6,768 nucleotides of DNA, taken from Deinococcus sp. Lineage in GTDB: Bacteria; Deinococcota; Deinococci; Deinococcales; Thermaceae. The translations under genes and the position numbers were made by a program. Positions 1 to 6,044 of the stretch are shown in pieces. Location of the stretch: assembly GCA_023382135.1 (NCBI GenBank), contig JAMCQK010000066.1:1-6768 (forward strand), written 5' to 3'. The notes below the pieces were generated by a model. It saw only the letters and a list, made by a program, of their open reading frames with translations, was not told the DNA's origin and did not search any database. Position 1 is the first letter of the stretch; the number at the start of each line of letters is the position of its first letter.

Positions 1-20
1 TCAATTGTTTCGAAAAACAG

Positions 21-110
21 GAGAGATCCCTCCCCTTCATTTCGTTCAGGGCTACGACCGTTCGGGATGACAAAAATACCGTTGTCATTTCGAGCGTAGC
101 GAGAAATCTC
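21..110. repeat. Head-to-head pair of interspersed palindromic repeats
   Basis: One repeat copy runs from GAGAGATCCC (21-30) to TTCGGGATGACA (61-72), and an inverted copy runs from TGTCATTTCGAGC (83-95) to AAATCTC (104-110). Together they can fold into a long imperfect hairpin: bases 60-73 pair with 82-95 (14 pairs, three of them G-T), 51-55 can pair with 96-100, and 23-27 with 106-110. Repeats of the type 'TGTCATCCCGAACGCAGTGAGGGATCTC' are scattered between genes in several bacterial phyla. Their function is not known to me. Lying just after gyrB, the folded RNA could protect or end the gyrB message, but that is inference. Confidence 0.7.
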
Positions 111-132
111 GCTTTTGGCCTTGAGAAGAAAA

Positions 133-187
133 GGAGAGATCCCGAACCACAACCAGCCCTTCGGGCTGAGCACTGCGTTCGGGATGA
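133..187. repeat. Third palindromic repeat copy with nested hairpin
   Basis: This is a further copy of the repeat at 21-72, from GGAGAGATCCC (133-143) to TTCGGGATGA (178-187). It is internally symmetric: ATCCCGAAC (139-147) is a perfect complement of GTTCGGGAT (177-185), and within the loop CAGCCC (154-159) pairs with GGGCTG (163-168) around a three-base loop. The two stacked hairpins could form a cruciform in DNA or a stable structured RNA. No run of T follows on either strand, so it is not a standard intrinsic terminator. Confidence 0.7.
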
Positions 188-330
188 CAGGGAGAGGGGA
201 TGATAAGGGGGCGTCGGATGACGAGGAGTTGGGTCTGGGAGGCTCGGCTGCGGCTCGGGGACAAACAACGCTTGGCTGGCAAACAAAAGGGAAGGTAGGC
301 CTCCCGGCCCGCCACAAGAACCAGCACAGC

Positions 331-2262
331 TTAGACGTCTAGCTGGGCAAACCGGGCGTTCTCCTCAATAAACTCCCGGCGCGGCTGGACCTCGGTGCCC
401 ATCAGCGATTCAAAGATCAGGTTCGCGTACACCGCATCCTCCATGGTGACGTGCTTGAGCACGCGGTTTTGCGGGTCCATGGTGGTTTCCCAAAGCTGGT
501 CGGCGTTCATCTCGCCCAGGCCCTTGAAGCGCTGGAGCTCGTAGTTTTTGTCGCCCACTTTGGCCAGTTCTTTCTTCAGGGCTTCTTCGTTAAAGATGTA
601 TTCGCCCTTTTTGCTCTTGGCCACCTTCAGGTTGTACAGGGGAGGCTGGGCCACGTACAAGTAGCCCTGCTCCACAATGGGCCGCATGTAGCGGTAGAAG
701 AAGGTAAGCAGCAGCGTGCGGATGTGCGAGCCGTCCACGTCGGCGTCGGTCATGATGATGATCTTGTGGTAGCGCAGGCTCTCAATATCAAAGTGGGCCT
801 GGTCCTCGGCGCCGCCAATCCCGGCGCCAATGGCGGCCACCATGGCCCGCACCTCGGCGTTCTTCAGGGCTTTAGAGAGGCCCGCTTTCTCCACGTTTAA
901 AATCTTGCCGCGCAAAGGCAGAATGGCTTGGAATTTGCGGTCGCGGCCCATCTTGGCGGAACCCCCGGCGCTATCCCCCTCCACAATGAACAGCTCGGCC
1001 TCGGCGGGGTCTTCCGACTGGCAGTCGGCCAGTTTTCCGGGAAGGTCGTCGGATTCCAGCGGATTGGCCCGGCGCACCAGCTCGCGCGCCTTGCGGGCGG
1101 CCTCGCGGGCTTGCGCGGCGCGCAGGGCTTTTTCGTAGATCAGCTTGGCGGTGCGGGGGTTTTCTTCCAGGTATTCGGAAAGCTTTTCGTAAACCACCTG
1201 GCTCACTGCGCTGCCAGCCTCCGGGTTCAGGAGTTTGCCCTTGGTCTGGCCCTCAAACTGCGGCTGGGGAATTTTGACTGAGATGACCGCAAACACCCCT
1301 TCCAGCAGGTCGTCGCCGGTGGGGGAAAGGTCTCCTTTGACCAGCCCCGCCTTCTTGGCGTACTGGTTGATGGCGCGGGTGTAGGCGGTCTTGAAGCCGG
1401 AAAGGTGGGTGCCGCCATCGCGCGTGGGGATCATGTTGGCGTAGGTAACCAGTTCGGAGTTATACCCCCGGGTATGCGCCAGGCCCACGTCTAGCTCCAC
1501 CGCGTCCAGTGAACCGGAAAGTAGCACCGGTTTTTCGTAGAGCAGTTCTTCTCCCTCGGTAAGCGCCTTGGCGAAGGAGGCCACGCCGCCTTTATCGAGG
1601 AAGGTTTCTTCCTTGCTGGTTTTCTCGTCCTTGAGCACCAGCTTGAGGCCCGCCACCAAAAAACTGACCTCGCGCATGCGCTTGCGCACCCGGCTGTGCT
1701 CGAACTTCATGCCCGGCTCGAAAATGGTGGCGTCCGGCAGGAACCGGACCCTGGTGCCGCGTTTGCCTTTGGGGGCGGCGCCCACCTCTTTCACGGGCTG
1801 GGTGACCCGCCCGCGGGCGAACTCGAGGCGGTAGTGCTTGCCCTCGCGGAAGACCTCGACAATCATCCAATCGGTCAGTGCGTTCACCACGCTGGCGCCC
1901 ACCCCGTGCAGGCCGCCGGAGACTTTGTAGGCGCCTTCTTCAAACTTGCCGCCCGCGTGGAGCTCGGTATAGATGACCTCCGCCGCCGAGCGGCCTTCGG
2001 ACTTCATTACGTCCACCGGAACGCCGCGGCCGTTGTCTTCCACCGAGGCCGAGCCGTCTGCGTGAAGCGTGACCAGGATTTCGCTGGCGAAGCCCGCCAG
2101 GGCCTCGTCCACCGCGTTATCCATGATTTCTGAGAGCAGCTGGTGGTAGCCGTCGGTGCCGGTTCCGGCAATGTACATCGAGGGGCGTTTGCGGACGCCC
2201 TCGAGGCCTTTGAGGACCTTGATATCGGATGCGTCGTAGGTTGATTGGTCTTTTTTGCTCAC
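331..2262 (-). CDS. gyrB: DNA gyrase subunit B
   Basis: This is the ATPase subunit of DNA gyrase, which with GyrA forms the A2B2 enzyme that introduces negative supercoils using ATP. The 643-residue protein is complete and of normal length for a GyrB without the large insert of the E. coli type. The GHKL ATPase domain shows SEIMDNAVDEA (catalytic Glu45, Mg-binding Asn49), VEDNGRG (Asp76) and the glycine-rich SGGLHGVG (115-122); QTKGK (339-343) carries the ATP-sensing lysine. The TOPRIM part shows EGDSAGG (428-434, Glu428), TDADVDGSH (505-513, Asp506/Asp508) and RFKGLGEMN (578-586). QLWETTMDP supports GyrB over ParE. The GTG at 2262 is preferred over an ATG at 2319, because the extended -10 box lies between them and the protein from GTG begins where the family begins. 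Confidence 0.96.
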   Translation of the reverse strand: MSKKDQSTYDASDIKVLKGLEGVRKRPSMYIAGTGTDGYHQLLSEIMDNAVDEALAGFASEILVTLHADGSASVEDNGRGVPVDVMKSEGRSAAEVIYTELHAGGKFEEGAYKVSGGLHGVGASVVNALTDWMIVEVFREGKHYRLEFARGRVTQPVKEVGAAPKGKRGTRVRFLPDATIFEPGMKFEHSRVRKRMREVSFLVAGLKLVLKDEKTSKEETFLDKGGVASFAKALTEGEELLYEKPVLLSGSLDAVELDVGLAHTRGYNSELVTYANMIPTRDGGTHLSGFKTAYTRAINQYAKKAGLVKGDLSPTGDDLLEGVFAVISVKIPQPQFEGQTKGKLLNPEAGSAVSQVVYEKLSEYLEENPRTAKLIYEKALRAAQAREAARKARELVRRANPLESDDLPGKLADCQSEDPAEAELFIVEGDSAGGSAKMGRDRKFQAILPLRGKILNVEKAGLSKALKNAEVRAMVAAIGAGIGGAEDQAHFDIESLRYHKIIIMTDADVDGSHIRTLLLTFFYRYMRPIVEQGYLYVAQPPLYNLKVAKSKKGEYIFNEEALKKELAKVGDKNYELQRFKGLGEMNADQLWETTMDPQNRVLKHVTMEDAVYANLIFESLMGTEVQPRREFIEENARFAQLDV

Positions 2263-2268
2263 CCCACA

Positions 2269-2277
2269 AGTATAACA
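2269..2277 (-). promoter_or_regulatory. Extended -10 promoter of gyrB, leaderless
   Basis: Read on the minus strand this is TGT followed by TATACT, an extended -10 element (TGn plus a 5/6 match to TATAAT). Exactly six bases separate the box from the GTG start at 2262, so transcription would begin at or next to the start codon and the message would have no leader. No good -35 box is visible at 16-18 bases spacing, which fits an extended -10 promoter. Leaderless mRNAs with this spacing are common in Deinococcus-Thermus. Confidence 0.7.
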
Positions 2278-2323
2278 TGTGGCGTCCAGGACGCGGAAAG
2301 TGGCATATTTAGTGAGCATGGTT

Positions 2324-2329
2324 TAGATT
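2324..2329 (+). promoter_or_regulatory. Candidate -10 box of the small membrane gene, leaderless
   Basis: TAGATT (4/6 match to TATAAT) is followed by six bases and then the GTG at 2336, the same geometry as at gyrB on the other strand. A weak -35-like GTGGCA lies at 2300-2305 with an 18-base spacer. There is no Shine-Dalgarno sequence in front of the GTG, in keeping with a leaderless message. Confidence 0.5.
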
Positions 2330-2335
2330 AGTTTG

Positions 2336-2716
2336 GTGAGCCTTTTTTTGGTGCGCGACTTGGCGGCCTACGGGCTGGTGGCGGGCTTGGTGGTTTTCTG
2401 GCTTACAGGCTTTCGCCTGCTCTTTCGGGAGCCCTCGGCGGGGCAGTTTGGTTTTTTCCGGGGGCTGGCCTGGCTGGCAATTTTTCTGGTGCTGTTCGAG
2501 CTTCTTTCGCCATTCGTCTCGCGCACCAGGCCCGGCGGGCTACACCTGACCTACGGCGTTTTTACCGCAACACTGCTGCATTTTGTGGGGGGCTTGGAGC
2601 AAGGCGGCTGGCTCAGGGGGAGCCTCAAAAACCCCCCGGAGCACGTGGGGCCGTATTTGTTCTGGGCCAGCTTGGTGGGGATGTTAATGGCGCTAAGGTT
2701 TATTGCCACCGGCTAG
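2336..2716 (+). CDS. Small four-helix integral membrane protein, unknown function
   Basis: I do not recognise this 126-residue protein. It is strongly hydrophobic, with four likely membrane segments at about residues 9-29, 43-61, 70-87 and 106-124. The short loops carry RRP/GG-type turns such as SRTRPGGLH (62-70), and the longest loop (88-105) is polar and proline-containing. There is no signal peptide distinct from the first helix and no catalytic motif. The GTG at 2336 is chosen over the TTG one codon upstream because it sits six bases after a -10 box. It is the only plus-strand gene in the window, divergent from gyrB and convergent with trpD, 28 bases from the trpD stop codon. The long open frame with a membrane-protein composition makes a real gene likely. 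Confidence 0.75.
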   Translation: MSLFLVRDLAAYGLVAGLVVFWLTGFRLLFREPSAGQFGFFRGLAWLAIFLVLFELLSPFVSRTRPGGLHLTYGVFTATLLHFVGGLEQGGWLRGSLKNPPEHVGPYLFWASLVGMLMALRFIATG

Positions 2717-2720
2717 GTGG
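2706..2720. other. Small hairpin between convergent genes
   Basis: CCACC (2706-2710) pairs perfectly with GGTGG (2716-2720) around a five-base loop that contains most of the stop codon of the small membrane gene. It lies in the only gap (28 bases) between that gene and trpD, where terminators for both would be expected. Neither strand has a following T-tract and the stem is just five pairs, so a role in termination is only a possibility. Confidence 0.2.
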
Positions 2721-2744
2721 ACGCGGGCAGTTGGTGAGCAACGA

Positions 2745-3749
2745 TCAGGCCTGTTGGGTGAATTTAGCGAGTTTCTCAAGGGCCTCGAGGCCCGCCCCTG
2801 AATCCAAAACCGACTGCGCCAGAACGACCCCTTCCCTGATGGTCTTGCTCTTTCCGGCCAGATAAAGCGCCGCCCCCGCGTTCAAGGCTACCGCGTCCCG
2901 CTTGGGGCTTTTTTCTTTGCCAGAAAGGATAGCGCGCGCCGTCACCGCGTTTTCCGCCGCCGTACCACCGGTAAGCGCGGAATAGGGAGCGGGGCTGAGG
3001 CCTGCCTCTTCGGGGCAGAGCGTGTAGTTTTTACGCTCGCCACCCTTGGACTCCGCCACCAGGCTTGGGCCCAAGACCAGCTCATCCACGCCCTCGCCAT
3101 GAACCACCATCACCGCTTCGGAGCCCAGGGCCCCGAGCACCCGCGCAAACGTCTCCAGCAGCGCCGGGCTGGAAACACCCACCAGATTGTGTGTTGCAAA
3201 CGCGGGGTTGGTGAGCGGGCCCAGCAAGTTGAACACGGTGCGAACGCCCAGCTCCGCGCGAACCGGAGCGACAAAACGCATGGCCGGGTGGTGGCTGCGC
3301 GCAAACATAAACCCAAGGCCGATGGTCTCGATGGCCTCTGCCACCTTTTCCGCGGGCAGATCTATTTTGATGCCCAGGGCCTCGATCAGGTCAAAAGAGC
3401 CGGACTTGCTCGAGGCCGCGCGGTTGCCGTGCTTGGCCACGGCCACGCCTGCGGCAGCAGCCACAAAGCACGCGGTGGTGGAGATGTTAAAGGCGTCTGG
3501 GGCCACGCCGCCCGTGCCCACGATGTCCAACAGCGGCTTCCTGGAAGTCCTGACTGGGATCGCCGCTTCTCGCATGGCTTTGGCGAATCCCGCGATCTCT
3601 TCCGCCGTCTCGCCGCGGGTGCGCAGGGTCATTAGCACGCCCGCAACCTGGGCGGGGGTGAGCTCACCCTGCATCACACGCGTCATCAGCGCGTGCGCTT
3701 CTGGCTGCGATAAGGTTTCGCCGGATAAAGCTTTCTTCAGTTCATCCAT
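2745..3749 (-). CDS. trpD: Anthranilate phosphoribosyltransferase
   Basis: TrpD transfers the phosphoribosyl group of PRPP to anthranilate, the second committed step of tryptophan synthesis, in the cytoplasm. The 334-residue protein has the standard length: an N-terminal helical domain (1-65) and the phosphoribosyltransferase domain with GTGG (78-81), NIST (88-91), KHGNR (106-110), HHP (153-155), Arg164 for anthranilate, NLLGPLTNP (174-182) and the metal-binding Asp222-Glu223. The Asp that normally follows GTGG is Val82 here. The ATG at 3749 is preferred; a TTG at 3761 in the same frame would add four residues and start three bases after the preceding stop. The stop of the upstream glycosyltransferase is 15 bases away, so the genes are co-transcribed and probably translationally coupled. 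It is the last gene of the operon. Confidence 0.95.
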   Translation of the reverse strand: MDELKKALSGETLSQPEAHALMTRVMQGELTPAQVAGVLMTLRTRGETAEEIAGFAKAMREAAIPVRTSRKPLLDIVGTGGVAPDAFNISTTACFVAAAAGVAVAKHGNRAASSKSGSFDLIEALGIKIDLPAEKVAEAIETIGLGFMFARSHHPAMRFVAPVRAELGVRTVFNLLGPLTNPAFATHNLVGVSSPALLETFARVLGALGSEAVMVVHGEGVDELVLGPSLVAESKGGERKNYTLCPEEAGLSPAPYSALTGGTAAENAVTARAILSGKEKSPKRDAVALNAGAALYLAGKSKTIREGVVLAQSVLDSGAGLEALEKLAKFTQQA

Positions 3750-3764
3750 GGGCTGATCCAAAGT

Positions 3765-4652
3765 CTACGATGACCCATCCTCGCCCCCGCTGTCTTTAGG
3801 CGAGGCGGGGGGGTCCTCAGCACCGTGCGACGCAAATCCCGGCAGGTCCTCGTGCCTGGCGGCCCAGGCTCCCCAGGCATACGCAAGCTCGTAGTCACCA
3901 CGAGGCCCCAGCAGGCGTTTGGTCCAGGGCAGCACGGCCATTTTGACGTGCAAAAGCGCGGGGTGAACGCCCAACTCGAGGCCCAACGCCGCGTTGCGGT
4001 GGTGTAGATAGATGTGCATGGCCTGCCGCCCCGCCGAGTGGGCCTTGCTCAAATCAGCCATGGATGGGCCTCCGGCGTGTATACCCCTGGCCTCGGCAAG
4101 GTAGCGAAACGGCAACCCGTAATGATGCAGGCGGTAGCCCAGCTCGAGGTCTTCCCCGCCGTAGCCCTCGAGGTCTTCCCAAAACCCCCCTACCACGCGA
4201 AAGGCCTCGGCGGGCACGCTGGTGTTGGCACAGCCCAATCCGACCCAGTGCGGTTGGCCTCGGCGGAATACAGGCTGCCACACCTCCCCGGTTTCGTAGC
4301 GAAAGGCGCCCATACAGACCGCCGGGGTCTGCTGGGCCTCGAGGTGAATCCTCAGGGCATTGGGCTCGAGCACCACGTCATCGTCGGAAAACAGTAAAAC
4401 CTCCCCCTCCGCTTGTTCCACCGCGCGGTTGCGGGCAGAGGCCGCTCCCAGACCGGGGGTCTCTAGCCACTTGAGCGCGTAACCGGGCCGATACATCGCC
4501 AGAAAATCTCGTGTGCCGTCCCCACACCCATCGGCCACCACCACCGCCTCGAAGCGTTCTGGGGGCAAGTCTTGGGCCTCGAGGGCCTCCAGTTTGCGCC
4601 GAAGCAGCTCCAGGCGGTTGTGGGTGGGCACGATGATTGAGATTTTAATCAT
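3765..4652 (-). CDS. Family 2 glycosyltransferase (second of tandem pair)
   Basis: This is a 295-residue inverting GT-A glycosyltransferase, predicted to move a sugar from a nucleotide-sugar donor onto a glycan or lipid; the substrate cannot be told. It shows PTHNR (9-13), VVADGC (38-43), the metal-binding SDDD (89-92) and a GGF...GYGGED segment (155-168), the acceptor-side/catalytic ED motif of the galactosyltransferase C-terminal type. No membrane helix is evident. After residue 227 comes a module (GVHPALL...LPWTK...AYAWGAWAARH) shared with the neighbouring enzyme, then a tail of about 23 residues rich in Ser, Pro, Asp and Glu. The ATG at 4652 begins right at the conserved beta strand and overlaps the previous gene by eight bases; GGAG lies eight bases before it. 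An upstream start at 4694 would add 14 unlikely residues. Confidence 0.88.
   Translation of the reverse strand: MIKISIIVPTHNRLELLRRKLEALEAQDLPPERFEAVVVADGCGDGTRDFLAMYRPGYALKWLETPGLGAASARNRAVEQAEGEVLLFSDDDVVLEPNALRIHLEAQQTPAVCMGAFRYETGEVWQPVFRRGQPHWVGLGCANTSVPAEAFRVVGGFWEDLEGYGGEDLELGYRLHHYGLPFRYLAEARGIHAGGPSMADLSKAHSAGRQAMHIYLHHRNAALGLELGVHPALLHVKMAVLPWTKRLLGPRGDYELAYAWGAWAARHEDLPGFASHGAEDPPASPKDSGGEDGSS
3779..3805. other. Inverted repeat near the trpD translation start
   Basis: CCTCGCC (3779-3785) and GGCGAGG (3799-3805) form a perfect seven-base inverted repeat with a 13-base loop, inside the Ser/Pro/acidic tail of the glycosyltransferase and about 30 bases before the trpD ATG. The neighbouring runs of C and G allow alternative longer pairings. 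It might influence coupling between the two genes or simply reflect the GC-rich low-complexity tail. Confidence 0.3.
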
Positions 4653-4680
4653 GGCGAGCGCTCCAGGCTCCCCAGGCATA
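3864..4680. repeat. 18-base direct repeat in the two glycosyltransferase genes
   Basis: The sequence ccaggctccccaggcata is identical at 3864-3881 and 4663-4680. It encodes the YAWGAW core of the shared C-terminal module in each of the tandem glycosyltransferases. The rest of the two genes has diverged much more, so this marks the conserved spot of an old duplication and not a recent insertion repeat. Confidence 0.85.
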
Positions 4681-5448
4681 GGCCAGTTCGCCATCCCCCC
4701 GGCCGCCCAACAACCCCTTCGTCCAGGGCAAAGTCGCCATCTTGAGCACCAGCACCGCTGGGTGCACCCCCAGGGCCCAGGCGATGCGGGGATCGCCGTG
4801 CTTCCGCCACACCCGCATATGGGCCTCCCCGGCCTTACGCGCCTTCTTCAATGCCTGGCACGGGTAGTCCCAGGCTTCGTGGATGGCTTCGGCCCGCCGC
4901 ACAAAAACCAGCCTGGCTCCGCTCTTGATGAGGCGATAGCCCAAGTCCGGGTCTTCCCCACCATAGCCGCTGAAGCTCTCGTCATAACCGCCCACTTGGT
5001 CAAAAAGTGTTTTGGGCAAACTGGTGTTGTTGCCGGTGATGTTCCACCAAAACACCAGCGGCCCCGGCAGTTCGGCAGCCCCACAATTTCTGAGTTTGGA
5101 TGGCAGCAGCAATCGTCCCACCGCCACCGCTCGGGGCGAAGCATGGGCTTGCTGATGGGCGGCAACCCAGCCAGCGCCGGGAACTACATCATCATCCGAG
5201 AACAGCAGAATTTCTCCCTTGGCTGCTTCCGCCCCCCGGTTGCGGGCAAAGGCTGCTCCGCGCCCTTCAGTTTGCAGGACTTGCAATGAATAGGGTGGAT
5301 GGTAGTCCTCGAGGAAGCGCAGCGTATCGTCGGTGCAGCCGTCCGCAACTACGATGGTTTCAAACTCTCCGGGCTGTTCCTCCAAAGTTCGAAGTTTCTT
5401 CTCGAGCATCTCCCGGCGGTTGTGGGTGGGGACTATAACCGAGATCAT
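4645..5448 (-). CDS. Family 2 glycosyltransferase (first of tandem pair)
   Basis: This 267-residue protein is a GT-A fold family 2 glycosyltransferase with PTHNR (7-11), VVADGCTDDT (33-42), the metal-binding SDDD (84-87) and GGYDESFSGYGGED (153-166), which matches the galactosyltransferase-type C-terminal domain with its catalytic ED pair. The C-terminal 40 residues (GVHPAVL, LPWTKGLL, AYAWGAWSARH) are shared with the next gene, so the two arose by tandem duplication. No membrane segment or signal peptide is seen, hence a cytoplasmic or membrane-associated enzyme of cell-envelope polysaccharide or glycolipid synthesis is likely; donor and acceptor are unknown. It starts five bases after the trpG stop with no well-spaced ribosome site, pointing to re-initiation after trpG. 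Its end overlaps the next start by eight bases. Placement inside a trp operon is odd. Confidence 0.9.
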   Translation of the reverse strand: MISVIVPTHNRREMLEKKLRTLEEQPGEFETIVVADGCTDDTLRFLEDYHPPYSLQVLQTEGRGAAFARNRGAEAAKGEILLFSDDDVVPGAGWVAAHQQAHASPRAVAVGRLLLPSKLRNCGAAELPGPLVFWWNITGNNTSLPKTLFDQVGGYDESFSGYGGEDPDLGYRLIKSGARLVFVRRAEAIHEAWDYPCQALKKARKAGEAHMRVWRKHGDPRIAWALGVHPAVLVLKMATLPWTKGLLGGRGDGELAYAWGAWSARHD

Positions 5449-5453
5449 AGCCT

Positions 5454-6044
5454 TCAGCCAACCGAGGTCTTCTGGCGGTGTTCGAGAAAGTTGGAAAGAA
5501 GTTTTTTGCCGGACTGGGTGAGGATTGATTCTGGGTGGAACTGAACGCCAAAAGTTGGGTAGCGGGCGTGCTCGAGGCCCATCACCGTGCGCCCGCCCGC
5601 CTCGTCCACCCAGGCGTTTACCCGAAGGTCCGGTGGCAAGTCCTCGACCACCAGCGAGTGATACCGCGTGGCGGTAAAGGGCTCCGATAATCCTCGAAAA
5701 ACGCCTGAACCATCATGATGAATCTGGCTGGTCTTGCCATGCATTACAATTTTTGCACGAACAACCTTCGCGCCAAACGCTTCGCCGATGGACTGGTGTC
5801 CAAGGCATACACCGAGTATTGGGTATTTGGGCGCGTACTTTTGAATCAGCGGGACCGATAGCCCGGCTTCCTTTGGTGTGCAGGGTCCGGGCGAGATTAC
5901 GATGCCATCGGGGTCCAATTTTTCGACGTCTTCAAGCTTGAACTGATCGTTACGCCACACGGTGAGGCCGGCCCCGAGTTCACCAAGGTATTGGACCAGG
6001 TTATAAGTGAAAGAGTCGTAGTTATCAATTACCAAAATTTTCAT
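5454..6044 (-). CDS. trpG: Anthranilate synthase glutamine amidotransferase subunit
   Basis: TrpG is the class I glutamine amidotransferase that supplies ammonia to TrpE for anthranilate synthesis. The 196-residue protein has the usual length and motifs: IDNYDSFTYNL (6-16), SPGPCTP (51-57), nucleophile loop GVCLGHQ (78-84, Cys80), MHGKTS (101-106) and FHPES (169-173, with His170 and Glu172 completing the triad). A PabA role in folate synthesis cannot be told from sequence alone and such subunits may serve both; trpE and trpD in the same operon favour TrpG. The ATG at 6044 has GGAGAG five bases upstream and lies 20 bases inside the end of the four-helix-bundle gene, in another frame, so the two are translated from overlapping sequence. 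Confidence 0.94.
   Translation of the reverse strand: MKILVIDNYDSFTYNLVQYLGELGAGLTVWRNDQFKLEDVEKLDPDGIVISPGPCTPKEAGLSVPLIQKYAPKYPILGVCLGHQSIGEAFGAKVVRAKIVMHGKTSQIHHDGSGVFRGLSEPFTATRYHSLVVEDLPPDLRVNAWVDEAGGRTVMGLEHARYPTFGVQFHPESILTQSGKKLLSNFLEHRQKTSVG

Larger units (their letters stand above)
1..330. other. Non-coding region downstream of gyrB with repeats
   Basis: No convincing gene lies here. The left two thirds hold copies of a short interspersed palindromic repeat, described separately. Bases 190-330 hold no clear repeat copy, no T-tract terminator and no RNA gene that I can recognise. They do contain two short words, GTCGGATG (213-220) and a 15-base G/C-rich stretch (246-260), that also occur beside the four-helix-bundle gene near 6065-6089. 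A plus-strand reading frame of 75 codons crosses the region, but its sequence is the repeat read as protein and it overlaps the gyrB end, so it is not taken as a gene. Confidence 0.75.

Noticed and set aside
21..187. CRISPR array
   Set aside because: The repeats are inverted relative to one another, differ in length and have no regular spacers.
1..330. Intrinsic terminator for gyrB
   Set aside because: Hairpins are present, but none is followed on the minus strand by a T-tract at a suitable distance.
115..342. Plus-strand frame of 75 codons downstream of gyrB
   Set aside because: It is the palindromic repeat read as protein (PFGLSTAFGMTG), overlaps the gyrB stop, and has no ribosome site or family match.
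451..1281. Plus-strand frames opposite gyrB
   Set aside because: They mirror gyrB codons, carry no domain signature and overlap one another; shadows of the real gene.
2263..2319. N-terminal extension of GyrB from an ATG at 2319
   Set aside because: The 19 residues (starting MLTKYATF) are not part of the family and the extended -10 promoter lies within them; GTG at 2262 is a better start.
4513..5289. Long plus-strand open frame of 258 codons
   Set aside because: It lies opposite the glycosyltransferase genes, has no family features and a composition typical of the reverse strand of GC-rich genes; the minus-strand genes have full motifs.
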